From Arthrobotrys musiformis (Eukaryota > Ascomycota > Orbiliomycetes > Orbiliales > Orbiliaceae), in the NCBI GenBank assembly GCA_036971715.1, contig JAVHJL010000009.1, forward strand, positions 620,001 to 684,000: a DNA stretch of 64,000 nucleotides. The letters run 5' to 3'. The first letter of the stretch is position 1. Every line of letters starts with the position of its first letter. Shown piece by piece: positions 11,210 to 22,797 of the stretch. The position numbers were made by a program, and so were the translations under genes. Under the pieces are notes generated by a model that worked only from the letters and a program-made list of their open reading frames with translations, was not told where the DNA came from and did no database searches.

Positions 11210-13719
11210 TGTTAAATTAGGTGCCCGATGCCGGGACTGCGTAATAGTAAGGTTCGTTTACGTGATCAAATGCTTATATGGTCTTCGGGTGGATACCTAT
11301 ATATGATTTTTAAGAATCTAATACAGCTCCCCTGGGAGACTGGAATAGGGCGAAATACTAAGTCAAAAATCCAGAGTTCGGGTCGGGTGGGGGTGTTTCC
11401 AATCCTATATTCTATCGTAAGCCAGCGTGCTCCTAGCTACCCAACAGCTCCGCTGTATCATCTCTATATGTACATAGGTATATAAGTTTGAAACTTAACA
11501 CCTTGTTAAATACAAGCGAATCGTGCGCCGATGAACAGTTTCAAGCTGCACTGCCCGAACGAGTTCAAACCACACCGGTGTTTCAATCGAGAGGGCCTAT
11601 TTTATATTTTGATGATACATGTTATGCCAACATCAGATCAAAAACACCATTTAAGAGTCGACCACGAGCATAGACTCCAAGTAAATTAGCCTATGTTCAA
11701 TGCGGTATAAAAACTTTCCATACGTACATACCCACTCAACCGCATCCGAAACTTCTGAATTCCGACTAATGACGTATCCACCCATTGTATCCGAATAAGA
11801 GTAACACCTAGCCACAAACAAAGAGCACCCGGTTATGAGATAAAGGCTTCTGAACTCGAGGACAATCGCGCGAGTCTGTAGAGAGTTCCAACATAACCTT
11901 CCAACGAGGTTGCGAGGCGCGGATGCCGTAATGCGCAGCCGGTGCGCTTTGCCGCGAATACGGTCGTCGCAAGCTAATCCTGTAACTGAATTTATTTTGC
12001 CGTATAACAATAACAAGTACTACGTACTCTATAGTTATACAACAATGCAAAGTAATACTATATACTTGAGAGTAGAGACCAGACTAAGGCTGCAAGATCC
12101 AACACGCCCAAACCAGCAATGCTGTTGTATTTTTTGGTAGTATTTTTGGAGATCAGGCACATAATATTAGGACAGGCGCAAGTATGCAACAGCCATATAA
12201 AACAAACTATGGGCGTTGGACGTGTTACATTTGACGACCTTAAACATCTAGTATCGAGTACAATTGGTTGCATGTAACGGGTAACTAATGTGCGTGAAAT
12301 AACGAACGCGAGGTAGAATGGTCTCGTTCTCAGGGTAGAAACATTTCGATACTCCAAAAAAATATAGCGCAGCCTCTGTACATTTTTGCCGTCAAGGCTT
12401 CATTCTTGTTTCTATCTTTAATGTAATATTAAATGCTACATTGAGACCCAAAAACTTTATTCATAGAGAGAGCTGATAGGATAAGTTTTCTGGCAGTGCA
12501 TATTTACTGAAATATAGTAGGATTAACTGTTGATATATACCTTTGAGTTTCGAATCACAATATTATCTTTTGATAAAGCACATATCCACCCAACTGTGTA
12601 ATCGTTGTTTTTGAGTTGCTAGGGACTTGCGGCCATATCTAGGCTAGTGGCAAATTCGCTTTTTAGATCTGTATTAGGATATACCGGTAGCGCTAAGTGA
12701 TCCTGGGTATAGCTCGAGATCACGAGAGATAGCTATAGGTCAAGTTTGGGGTAGCGGGGCTCTACAGTGATGTCCAGACCAAATTTCTCGTAAGGCTGTG
12801 CAGCTGTGACCCAAAAAGCCAAGTTCACAACAGTCAGTTTGTTTTTCCCAGTTTACATGCAGAGTTGATGTTCGATTAATTAGAAAGCAATTGGCGCGCA
12901 ATAGCGGCATGTATTTGCCTTGTTTTACTTTTCGTATCGTCTTCATATTTATATTACGGATACCGTAGACGCTGCGCTTTGGGCAATTTAAGATTAGAAT
13001 AACTCGTGGTAAGATGATTACCCACAAGTGAACCCGAGACGACTTGATGTTCACGTTCAGAGTATGGGGAGCCATCATTTACGCTAGCGGTATGACGAAA
13101 CTATAGCATTGATATTGAAGTTATTTATTAGGGCGAATCGCGTGCACTATTGCAGTCTTTAGAGAACGGAAGTTTAGACATGCCAGTGAAGTCTGTGTAG
13201 CATAGGGGCTTTGTAGAGGATAGCAACCTATATTAATACTAGTAGGTGTTTTATACAAGCAGCCTATGATTATTGACTTATTATCCATATTGCTCAAAGT
13301 TTATGTATGAAGGTTAAAGGTATTGTATGAAGTAAGTAAGTTGTATTGGTAATAGTGGTATCTACAGGTTTGGGAGCGGTATCTCTATAAGAGGGGTGCA
13401 CCGTCGAGTGCTGGATATAGGTACGGGTTCACCTACGCACTAGACACTGCATCATCGTCTTGCTTTTAATTTTGGGGCAACACCTAACCTGTGAACCCGT
13501 TGCTTGGAAGCTCGTCAAGCACACCCATGCACGTATGCAACTGAATTTTAGATCGATCTTAAGATCTTGGGTGATAGTCTCAATGCCTCGGCAGCTAGGT
13601 AATCACTAGTTTCAATTACTACCAGCGACTCGCGCTCGCTATTGACAGCGACCTCATAGCGAGTAAGATGTCATCTGAAAGAGTTTAATTTTTGTTTTTT
13701 AGCATGTGTATGCCGGCTT
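11210..13719. other. Long AT-rich gene-poor region
   Basis: About 2.5 kb rich in TA dinucleotides and short homopolymers. Small open frames on both strands have no domain features and look like chance. No terminal repeats, transposase motifs or RNA gene were recognised. It may be decayed mobile DNA, but nothing I can read proves this. Confidence 0.45.
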
Positions 13720-14667
13720 CTAGCTCGAAAATCCAATTGAACGTAGGATTAAAAGTGGCTTACCCGAATATATGTCTCGCCCAGCTCTAGCGCTTTCCTC
13801 TACTCGACGATATGGAGCGACGCTGAGCTCATGGGCCCAGCTCCATGCTTCTGATGGATCCTTCATATCAGGGTCGAAAAGCTCAACAATACGATCCTCG
13901 GGGATTTGGCGGAAAAAGAGGTATTCGTCTGACTGTGTTCTTTGGAGGGGGCAATCGTATGGTATTCCGACTCCTGAACACTCTATGACTGTTTCCATAT
14001 GATATATTTTATCCGTTCTGTGCGGCTCGATTGTCATTATAAAATACCAGCCGTGCGGGTGCTTTTGCTGCCAATTTCTAGCCCACGCGAAAGCGTGTGA
14101 TCTGTCTGAAAACGTTGAGATAAATCTGCTGGGAGCTCTTGAGCGCCAATTGAGATGGTTATGGAATTCCTCAAGTTTGACTGGACCTAGAAAGTATTGA
14201 TTGTTTGCGAGGAATCCTCCTTCGTGGGAATACCGTGTAACAGACTCAGAATAATGAACTCGGTACAATGTCCTTGGAAATTCTTTCTCTGGGAGAATTG
14301 GAACTTCGTTTCCGCCGCCATCGAGGATGTAGTTGATGTAATCGTCGTTGTAATCATCGTCGTCGTAATCGCCGTTGTAATCATCGTCGGCGTCGAGGGT
14401 GTAGTTGTTGTAATCGTCGTCGTTGTAGTTGTCATCGTCGTTTTCGTAGAATTCGGTGTCATCGTTATCGTCGTCAGTGCCGTTATGGACTTCGGTGTCG
14501 TCGTTATAGTCGTCGGTGTCGTGATAGGCTTCGGTGCCGTCATTATAGTCGTCAGTGTCGTTATAGTCGTCGGTGTGGTCGTAGACCAAGTAGTCGCCGT
14601 ATAGCCGGTCCAGGAACTGAGACCAAGACGTAAGCTTGATCTCAGCATTACTATTCAGATTTGCCAT
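13720..14667 (-). CDS. DUF7587-like fungal protein with Asp/Asn/Tyr repeat
   Basis: This single-exon gene encodes 315 residues from ATG 14667. An in-frame ATG at 14826 is further upstream, but a TATA-like element (TATAAATATA on the minus strand, near 14700) favours the inner start. Residues about 30-125 are a low-complexity Asp/Asn/Thr/Tyr repeat with a recurring D-T-D-D-Y-N-D unit. The C-terminal half contains PRTLYRVHYSESVTRYSHEG, the segment WRSRAPSRFISTFSDRSHAF and a downstream IECSG. This layout matches my recollection of the fungal DUF7587 domain. The LYRV and FISTFSD blocks faintly recall the Arg and Ser-Thr-Ser blocks of ADP-ribosyltransferase folds, which is speculation. No signal peptide is seen. 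The gene is isolated in AT-rich accessory-like DNA. Confidence 0.65.
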   Translation of the reverse strand: MANLNSNAEIKLTSWSQFLDRLYGDYLVYDHTDDYNDTDDYNDGTEAYHDTDDYNDDTEVHNGTDDDNDDTEFYENDDDNYNDDDYNNYTLDADDDYNGDYDDDDYNDDYINYILDGGGNEVPILPEKEFPRTLYRVHYSESVTRYSHEGGFLANNQYFLGPVKLEEFHNHLNWRSRAPSRFISTFSDRSHAFAWARNWQQKHPHGWYFIMTIEPHRTDKIYHMETVIECSGVGIPYDCPLQRTQSDEYLFFRQIPEDRIVELFDPDMKDPSEAWSWAHELSVAPYRRVEESARAGRDIYSGKPLLILRSIGFSS

Positions 14668-15285
14668 CGTATGAAGAGACGAAGAAACGGATATATTTAT
14701 ACTTTTATACTTTTCATGAGATAGTGTACTGCGTTCTTTCAAATTTAGGTAGGACCTTTGTAGCAATTGGAGGCAATTTATAGCTATGTGCTTCAACGGG
14801 ATCGATGGGTCCTTCCTAGCTTGCACAACTGCGGGGCTTGAGATTTAATTAATGGTCCGTTGTCACCGACCCGTTCTGCAATTCGCAGCGTAGTATCCTT
14901 AGTTTAGGTAGTAGTAATTCATGAATTCAGGCATGATATGCGGGAATTCAAGAGCGCTGCATATGCATTGATCATAAACTTGCTGTGCCGCAAGGTCATC
15001 GTGCACCAATTACAATTGCTGTCCCAATGCAAAAGTCGGCTGACCGTCCATGTACAATGACACCGGCGGCCAATCACAGCTCTTTCAGTCGAACCACCTC
15101 CAATATCGATTCTCGATGAGGATATATATGGGCTTAAAGAGGTTAGGTCACGATTTGTCGTCCGCAGGACCCCCCCTGTGGATTCTATCGCAACATTTAA
15201 CTTAAAAAACGATATCATATAGTATCTGAGCTCAACAATTACAGATGACAAATCGATTATATATAATATTATCGCCCCAAACCAC
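14668..15285. other. AT-rich spacer
   Basis: Upstream region of the DUF7587-like gene. Open frames on the minus strand (near 14919-15287) show no coding character. Confidence 0.4.
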
Positions 15286-15444
15286 ATGGCACTTGATTTC
15301 TATCTTGATCCATCACGCAAAACTGCCTACTGGGTGTGCCAGAAGAAGGGTGTTTTTGAATACCATTGTAATCCGAATTATATGGCGGTTTTTGCTCCCA
15401 ATGCCACCGTAAATACAAAATTCGGTGTAGGTAACCTTTCTTAA
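15286..15444 (+). CDS. Possible small or remnant ORF, 52 residues
   Basis: ATG 15286 to TAA 15444 encodes MALDFYLDPSRKTAYWVC and onward, ending FGVGNLS. The composition (Tyr, Trp, Cys, Phe, balanced charges) looks protein-like and stands out from the AT-rich surroundings. There is no signal peptide and no family that I recognise. A GTAGGT near the end could be a splice donor leading to a lost or unseen second exon. It may be a small gene, a first exon or a gene fragment. Confidence 0.25.
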   Translation: MALDFYLDPSRKTAYWVCQKKGVFEYHCNPNYMAVFAPNATVNTKFGVGNLS

Positions 15445-16054
15445 ACCCCTCACTGTTATATATAACAGCGTAGTTGATTTTCGTAGTAGTTTTATGTTAT
15501 GGTCTTTTGAGTGAACTAGCGTATATACGTATTCTAGATCTCGTTTGGGTTTGGTCCTCTATAAACGCGTTTAAACGAGTTTATACGAAAGTGAGGTTGG
15601 GGAGCCAAGCAAACGACTTAGTACCTACTTATATAGTGGCTTACTATAGTATTGATTGATCTGGAGTTCCAGACACGCTACTACGATATTTTGCGAGGCT
15701 TGGTTACGGGACTTCTCCTTCAAATCGTAGAAAGTTTAGTAGTAGTATATACCTATTTCCCAGTCTCGGCACTAGACAGCCTATGTTGATTTCTAACAAT
15801 ATAGAAATATACCGTAGAGGGAAGCGCGAAAATAACATTGCGGGAAGATAGATGTGCTGGATCTCGACTCAGAAGCTAAAGAGGGGGGATGCGATATTCT
15901 TGAGTAAATACAAGATAAAGTATATACGTTCATAGCCAGCGTAAGATCTGTTTTTCAAATGGAACTTCGTACAGAATCTCGAGATCTCAAAGCATACAAA
16001 TGAAAAGGAGCCAACACCACCATGAAAGTCCTCTAATACTAGTATCGTATCAAT
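15445..16054. other. AT-rich spacer
   Basis: No coding region or recognisable repeat is seen. The right end probably contains the 3' UTR of the next minus-strand gene. Confidence 0.4.
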
Positions 16055-17128
16055 TTACACCCTCGCCGCCTTCCCCTTTCCCTTCGCCTTCGCCTTCGCC
16101 TTCGCCTTCCCTCCCACCAAAGTCTCCACACTATAAAACACCCCCTCCACCAACAAAGCCTTCCCTCCAGTCGCCCCCTCCCCATCCTTCGAATCCACAC
16201 ACTTATCCCAAATCAACTGCATCCCATCAACGCAAGCCTTCTTCGAGGGCTTCATATCCGCCATCACCCACGTAGCACTGATCTTCCAATTCACGCCAGC
16301 CTGCTCGGTAACCACATGCGCCACCCCACTAACATCCGAACTCTCCTTCAGAACCGTCGCGCAGAAAGTAGATTTAATATAAGACATCACATCCTGAGAC
16401 GCCAAATCCGCCGTAATCCCTTCGTTCTCCGGTGAGAAACAGGAAACCCGCCCGGGGGGTTTCATTTCTATAAACGCCTTGGCGAGTTTTGGAAGGTCGG
16501 TTGGGAGGGCGTTGCAGGCGTAGGAGGTTATGACGACTGGTTTGTCCGTGCGGACTACTTTTGCCAGGATGCTGACGGTGGTGAAGTCACCGTCGGAGGG
16601 GTCGATGTCCATGAGGTCGCCTTTGGGCTTCTTTTTGGGAGGGTCAACGATCATTGGATCATCCGAGCTTGAGTCGGGGTCGATTTCCATGGGATCTCCA
16701 TTTTCTTTTTTCCGTTTGGGGGGGTCGGTATCCATCGGATCCCCATTAGGATCAGAATCTACATCCATCCCATCCAGCTAACGAAATATCAGACCCGTAT
16801 AAAAATACAAAATAAGGGTACTCACATCCTCCTCGGCACCAGGATACCCCCCCTCCAAACTCCTTTTCAAAACCGTAGCGGTAACGGGTACGGATCTAAC
16901 CACCGTCACAACCTTGACTCTATCCCTCTTCACACGATTCGGCTTCTCTATATCCTTCCATTTTTCTTCGAGGATTGGGGTGATAATTGGCGTAGGGCGG
17001 TCGAGCGTTTTAGTGAGACTGGCAGCGGTTTTCGCGGGGATGGTATCGCCCGGTGCACCGAGGGATTGCGGGATGCAAAGGAGGAGGAGGGGTAGCCAGG
17101 TCCGGCCGGGTAGCTTTAGATACCGCAT
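16055..17128 (-). CDS. Secreted protein of unknown function with acidic/basic repeats
   Basis: Two exons (17128-16826 and 16777-16055) close to 341 residues. A signal peptide is clear (MRYLKLPGRTWLPLLLLCIP, cleavage near SLGAP). Residues about 60-95 contain dibasic Lys-Arg sites suitable for Kex2 processing. The start of the second exon carries four imperfect repeats of a GDPMDIDPPKKK-type unit, alternating acidic and Lys-rich parts. The following domain has five cysteines (SYACNA, VSCFSP, TFCATV, KKACVDG, DKCVDS). The C-terminus is a Lys/Ala/Gly tail (KAKAKAKAKGKGKAA). I do not recognise the family. The second exon also looks nuclear-targeted, which is odd beside a signal peptide. It could be an effector-like or cell-wall protein; this is a guess. 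Confidence 0.7.
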
Positions 17129-17898
17129 TTTTTAATATTTACGAAAATTGGAGTTGAAGTATAGTCCTCGACGGTAACCTCAAGTAGTAATCCTAATAGA
17201 AAAGGTAAGTAACAAATCTTTTTCAAAAATAGAGCAAAAAGAGTGTAGTAGCGAAGAAAGGAGTTCGAGTATACCGCTACTATAACAAACTTATAACGAC
17301 AAAGTACTAGTATTTTTAGCTTAGCAGCATAACCCGGCGCAGTCAACCCTCAGCCGACCACCCAGTTAATTCGACTTACAATACAAGCTTGAAGTAGCTA
17401 TATATCCAGCTGTCTAGCTAGATATCTTGATCTTCTATCCCAACTATCAACTTTAAAAGATAATAGCATAAATAACACCAAATCTCCACGAAGGTATATG
17501 AATGAATAAATGGGTATATTTAGCTACCCTCAGCATCCCCCACAGAGCTACAACTTTAATCAGTGTTTAGAATCCCATGCATTGCATCACCACCAACCGA
17601 ACGTTTATTTCACCATGTAAATCCGGAGTTCCAGCTGGACGAGAATCTATTTTAATCAATCCAATACCTCCAGAAAAAAATAGTATACATAACCCACGAC
17701 GCATGAAACCACAAACCGTGTTGCAACTGTTGCAATCCCCCCACCCCTGTTCCACCAAAAAAGCAAAACACCAGCGCCAAAGCTCCATAAAAAAAAAAAA
17801 ATCTAGAAAACCCAATTTTCTGCGACACCATAAAAATCTACAACCACATTTCTCAACGTCGAGTATATACACCGCCACCAACCTCAATCGAAAGAAAG
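17129..17898. other. Divergent promoter region
   Basis: Spacer between the minus-strand secreted protein (start 17128) and DRS1 (start 17899). It contains poly-A and A/C-rich leader sequence just before DRS1. No gene is seen. Confidence 0.5.
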
Positions 17899-20417
17899 AT
17901 GGCGAAGCATAAACCCCCAAAACAAAAACCAACCAACCCAAAACTCACAATTAAAGGAAAATCCTCTCCTCCTGCCAGTAAACCGAATAAACCAAGTAAA
18001 CCAACCCATCAACGCCAACAAGACGACTTCATCCTCACAATCTCCGACTCCGACGACCTCCCGGACTCGGAATCAGACATCGACGCCCCCACAGACGAAG
18101 AATCCGAGTCTGCGAACCGTCTACCACCCCCAACAGACACACGGGGTAAAAAGCGAAAGCGAGAGGCGGAGCAGACGAACGGTCATGCGCTGAAGAAACA
18201 GAAGGATGAGGATATTGATTCCGATTTCGATTTCCAGATTGGAGATCTGGGTGATCATGGGGCGGATGGTGTTGATGGGTGGGGGTTTGAGGGGGCTAAA
18301 GCTGGGATGAATGAGGCGAAGAAGGGGGTGGATATTGATGAGCTTATTGGGAGACGGATTGCGAAGGGGGGTGTGAAGGATGACCAGTCGAGCTCTGAGG
18401 AGGACGAGCAGGAGGAGGATATGGATGACGAGGACGATGAGGAGGAGGAAGAAGAGGAGGATATGGTTGGGAAGCTGTTGGAAGGCGAGGAAGACTCTGA
18501 AACGGAGTTCGGCGTGGACGCCCCCTCCGAGGACGAGGACGAAGAAGCCGCCGACGCCGCCAACAGCGATTCGGACAAAGATGAAGACTCAGAAGACGAA
18601 GGAGCAGACTCGGACGCCTCCTCCGCCCTCTCCGAAGTCAACCACCCCGACGACGAAAACTTAGACTCCGACGCCTCCAACAGCGACTCGGAAACCGAAG
18701 AATCCCGCGCCGCAAAGGCCGCCTTCTTCGCCCCGCCAACAGACCTCCCCCAAACCACCCCGACCTCCACCTTCCAACAGATGAACCTCTCCCGCCCCAT
18801 CCTCCGCGGCCTCTCCCACATCAACTTCACAACCCCAACAGCAATCCAATCCCGCACCATCCCCATCGCCCTCCTCGCCCGCGACATAGTCGGCGGCGCA
18901 GTAACAGGCTCAGGAAAAACCGCAGCCTACATGGTCCCAATCCTCGAACGCCTCCTCTACCGCCCCAAAAAGGTGCCCCAAACCAGAGTCGTAATCCTAA
19001 CCCCAACCCGCGAACTAGCAATCCAAGTCCACTCCGTCGCCACAAAACTCGCCGCCTTCACAGACATAAAATTCTCCCTAACAGTCGGCGGCCTCTCCCT
19101 CAAATCCCAAGAATCCGAACTCCGCCTCCGCCCCGACATCGTCATCGCCACACCGGGTCGTTTCATAGACCACATGCGCAACTCCGCCAGTTTCCACACA
19201 GACGGCATAGAAATCCTAGTCCTGGACGAAGCAGACAGAATGCTAGAAGACGGCTTCGCAGACGAACTAGATGAAATCCTAAAAACCCTCCCTAAGAGCA
19301 GACAAACCATGCTCTTCTCCGCCACCATGACCGACAGCGTCGACAAGCTCGTACGGGTGGGTATGCAGAAACCCGTCAGGCTCCTCGTCGACTCCAAAAA
19401 ATCCACCGTCGCAACTTTAACCCAGGAGTTCATCCGCATCCGCCCCGGCAGGGAGGGCGGAAGACTGGCCATGCTGGTTTTACTCGCCACGGAATTCTAT
19501 AAATCCCGCTGTATAGTCTTCTTCAGAAGTAAAGTATACGCCCACCGCGTAAGAATCATATTCGGCCTACTAGGCCTCAAAGCCGCAGAGCTACACGGCA
19601 GCCTAAGCCAGGAACAGGTACTCCAACCCCCCCTCCAACAACCCCACAAACAACTAACAAAAAAAACCAGCGTATAAAAGCAGTCGAAGACTTTCGCGAC
19701 GGCACGGTAGATTTCCTACTAGCAACCGACCTCGCCTCCCGCGGTCTAGACATTAAAAACGTTTCATACGTAATAAACTTCGAACTCCCGCAATCCCACG
19801 AAATCTACACACATCGAGTAGGTCGTACCGCCCGTGCGGGACGCTCGGGGCGCGCCATAACCCTCGCCGCAGAGGCGGATCGTAAAATCGTAAAGAAGGC
19901 GATAAAATCCGGTCAAGAGAGCGGAAAAGTCGTCTCTCGCACTCTAGATGTTGCCAAAGTCGATGAGTTGACCGAGAAGTTGAAGGAGATGGAGGGGGAT
20001 ATCGAAGGTATTCTTGATGATGAGAAGGAGGAGAAACAGTTGTTGCAGGTGGAGATGCAGCTGAGGAAGGGGGAGAATATGATTAAATATGAAGAAGAGA
20101 TTGCGTCGCGTCCGAGGAGGACGTGGTTCGAGACGGAGAAGGATAAGAAGAAGGCGAAGGAGGCGGGTAAAGCGGAGTTGAACGGGGTTCAGGTGGAGAA
20201 GAAGAAGAAGGGAAAGTTGAGCGGGAAGATGAAGAAGAAGCTTGAGAGCAGGGATGATATGATGGATGATGGCGTGAGGGTATTCAAGAAGACAAAGCTG
20301 ATCAGAGACGAGGCGAGCAAGAGGGGGGTGAAGACGGGGAATCTGTCGAAGAAGAAGATGAAGGCTGCGGCGGCGGGCAAGGCGAAGGTTAAGAAGGCGA
20401 AGGGCAAGAAGAAATAG
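17899..20417 (+). CDS. DRS1: DEAD-box RNA helicase DRS1
   Basis: Two exons (17899-19617 and 19671-20417) close to 821 residues; yeast Drs1 is somewhat shorter. A long acidic Asp/Glu/Ser N-terminus (to about residue 275) precedes the helicase core. The core shows the Q-motif (FTTPTAIQ), GSGKT, PTRELA, TPGR, DEAD (LVLDEADRM), SAT (LFSATMTD), a motif IV region (IVFFRSK) and HRVGRTARAG. A Lys-rich C-terminal extension follows, ending in KKAKGKKK. Drs1 acts in the nucleolus in maturation of the 60S ribosomal subunit precursor. The long acidic head, DRS1-type core and basic tail distinguish it from other DEAD-box helicases. Exon 1 ends LSQEQ and exon 2 resumes RIKAVEDF, conserved across the splice. 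Third-position base preference changes strongly along the gene. Confidence 0.95.
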
Positions 20418-20768
20418 ATGTACATTACACTTGTAATATTAGCGGATGTGTGAATATGATATTCGAGTTTATATTTTCTTTGTACATTATTAGTAGCTCG
20501 TTGGTCCGAAGAGTGTCTGGGAACGAGACTACAATATTAATACAAACAAGACGCATTTGAACACAGGAGTAGAAACAGGTGATAGTAATAGTACCCATTT
20601 TCAATATCAATCCAGAACGTCGCCCATCCAGCATTTCCAATCCACGCCACAAGACTAGACGATATATGTCAGTGCCCATGCAGAACGAGGGACAGAGTAT
20701 AAGCTCACCCACAAAACCCAACCACCAACCATCTCTTCTTTCAAGAGAGAATCGAGACATAGGGAGCA
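20418..20768. other. 3' flank between DRS1 and small minus-strand gene
   Basis: AT-rich convergent 3' flank. The minus-strand open frame extending to 20784 overlaps the end of the 51-residue ORF in another frame and lacks a start context. Confidence 0.4.
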
Positions 20769-20924
20769 TCACATAACACTGCACCCGTACAGACTGACCC
20801 CCCGAGGAGGTCCGCCCCTCCCGCCGCCGCCAGACATACCATTCTGAACAGTATCAACGGGGTTCGTACCAGCGGTGGTGGTAGTGTCGCCGGGGTGACT
20901 CGTGATTGAGACCGTTGATTTCAT
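20769..20924 (-). CDS. Probable small protein, 51 residues, Gly/Thr-rich
   Basis: ATG 20924 to TGA 20769 encodes MKSTVSITSHPGDTTTTAGT, then a Gly/Arg/Pro stretch (GGGGRGGPPRG) and a short end SLYGCSVM. It has no signal peptide or domain that I know. It lies about 170 nt downstream of a clean TATA box (21100-21093), and an A-rich sequence surrounds the ATG (AAGAAATGA). This resembles small, strongly expressed, possibly stress- or development-induced fungal genes. Such a gene is easily missed because it is short. A spliced variant with a different end is possible. Confidence 0.4.
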   Translation of the reverse strand: MKSTVSITSHPGDTTTTAGTNPVDTVQNGMSGGGGRGGPPRGVSLYGCSVM

Positions 20925-21262
20925 TTCTTTTCTTTCGGTGTGATAATATTCTCAAATGACTTTTTTATCGATTTTTGTTTATTGAGGAGGAGGATGTATT
21001 GATGATTATTGTAGAGTGAAGGTTTCTTCGACAAAGTTTGGAAGTGAGGGAGAGGTGATGATTATATAATAGTTGCAAAGACGAGGCGGGAGCTTTTATA
21101 GGATTGCAAGGGATTGGGTATCAATTGATGGTAGTACAAGAAAGAGAGACGCTGATATCATATGTCCTTCGCCTAATTAAGCATAATCATAAACGAATCC
21201 AATCCAATCTCTACTCCGGACTCCGACAATAATATTAATTAATGGAAGAAGAAGGGGAAGGA
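20925..21262 (-). promoter_or_regulatory. Promoter and 5' leader of the 51-residue gene
   Basis: On the minus strand, TATAAAAG lies at 21100-21093, in the context CCTATAAAAGCTCCC. A leader of about 150 nt follows, which is A-rich near the ATG (CACACCGAAAGAAAAGAAATG). The arrangement is typical of a TATA-driven fungal gene. Confidence 0.4.
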
Positions 21263-22043
21263 TCAGTTGACCAAGACCCAGTCAGCCCCAAGTTGAAGAG
21301 TCTGGTGACGAGGTAAGTCGGCCCTCACATCCACTATCTCCCAATCAGCCTCGTCCTCAGGCGGACTCGCCACCGGCATCGGAGACGGTTCCGCGGCCGG
21401 CGTCCTGCGATCCATCACATCTTTGTCTTCGGAGTCATACAGGATATTCATCTCCCGCAGTTCCTACCAGTCCCATATTAGCAAGATATAAATATAAATA
21501 TGAGTATAAAGAATCACAAACCCGATCACAAGCCCACAACCCCCTCCTCCCCTCCTCCAACATCCTCACCTCCATCGCCTCTCTAAACCCCGGAAACAAA
21601 CACCTAAAATACTCCCCATGCAAAACTTCATCCTCCGTCGGCCAGTTCTCCTCCCAAACCACATCATCCCTCTCAACATTCCTCTCCGTCTCCAAATTTA
21701 TCATCCTCGCCTCGCACACATCCATCTCATCCGAATAATTCCTCCCCGCACCCCCCTTCTTCTTCCTTTTGGAAATTGTGATTCGTTCGGTGGGTTGGAG
21801 CATTTTCTCATTCCCTCCCTTTCGGGAAGACTTTTTTACTCCTTTACGTTGTGAAGTTGTTAGGTTTTCTAGAACCTGCTTGCGCGGGAGGGATTTTGTC
21901 GCGCTGAGGATTTCGATGGCGTAGGGGTTTGTACAGATCGTATCGTAGTTTTCCCATTTCACTTGGTTGTTTCGCGGGCGGGGGGTGGTGGGGGGAGTGT
22001 ACGTGTACATTTGGTCTCTGCGGTGGAGGATGTATGATGGCAT
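21263..22043 (-). CDS. Basic protein of unknown function
   Basis: Two exons (22043-21522 and 21463-21263) close to 240 residues. The N-terminal third carries lysine clusters (RKGVKKSSRKGG, SKRKKKGG) that could act as nuclear localisation signals. A middle acidic region (EENWPTEDEVLHGEYF) and a helical stretch (FPGFREAMEVRMLEEGRR) follow. The end is acidic and Pro-rich, finishing LQLGADWVLVN. No signal peptide, membrane segment or known domain is seen. The splice junction keeps phase 0 and joins ACDR to ELREM. It is probably nuclear, on composition alone. Confidence 0.55.
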
Positions 22044-22797
22044 TGTTGTTGTTTTTGTTGCGTTTTTTGTTATATATACTTATGGCTTGGTTGGTTACGA
22101 GTGCTTTTGGTTTGGGTATCTTGCGGTGGGTATTATAGCAAAGGAAAGGGGTCTATTGGGTATCTGTGAAGCAAGTGTATTTGATAGTTATCATAGAAAG
22201 AGCGTGAGATTTGGGATTTTATATTTCTGAATTTTTGGAATTATAACTGCGTTTCGATGTGATATGCGGATATGCGTCTGTGGACTTTGAGTCACATCGA
22301 TCTGCTCCTAAGCTATGCTTCATAATTAAATGCACAAAAAGTATAAATTTACTACGACCTGGGTATGCGGGCTCTAGGTTGGTTTGCTGGAGGGGTTGAG
22401 ATTGTTATATGACTCCTCACTGGTGTAATTAGAGGGGTTAGTTTGGATGATTTTCATGATGATTCATTTTGACTCCTAAGCTGTGGTGTTTACACAGTTT
22501 ACTTTTGATTGCCGGTGGGATGGGGACCTTCGGCCAGCTCTGATATACGAGACAAATATCAAATGGGGACGGCAGTTTTGGAGGGTTTTTTGATGATAAT
22601 TGTAATTAGGTTCTTCGACTGGGGATTAGATCCTGCGGTCTCAGGTTTTCGAGGTTCTGCCATTCCATGTCTACCCTTCAAAAACAAAGATTTGAGAATA
22701 AAATAGGAAAAAACCCCATCCGTATGGTAAAAGAATTATGATCAAGAATAATAGTAAACCCTCATATAAACCATCATGATATACATTTCCATCAAAT
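22044..22797. other. Intergenic region
   Basis: Upstream region of the basic protein gene plus the 3' flank of the UBX gene ending at 22798. Nothing coding is recognised. Confidence 0.45.
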
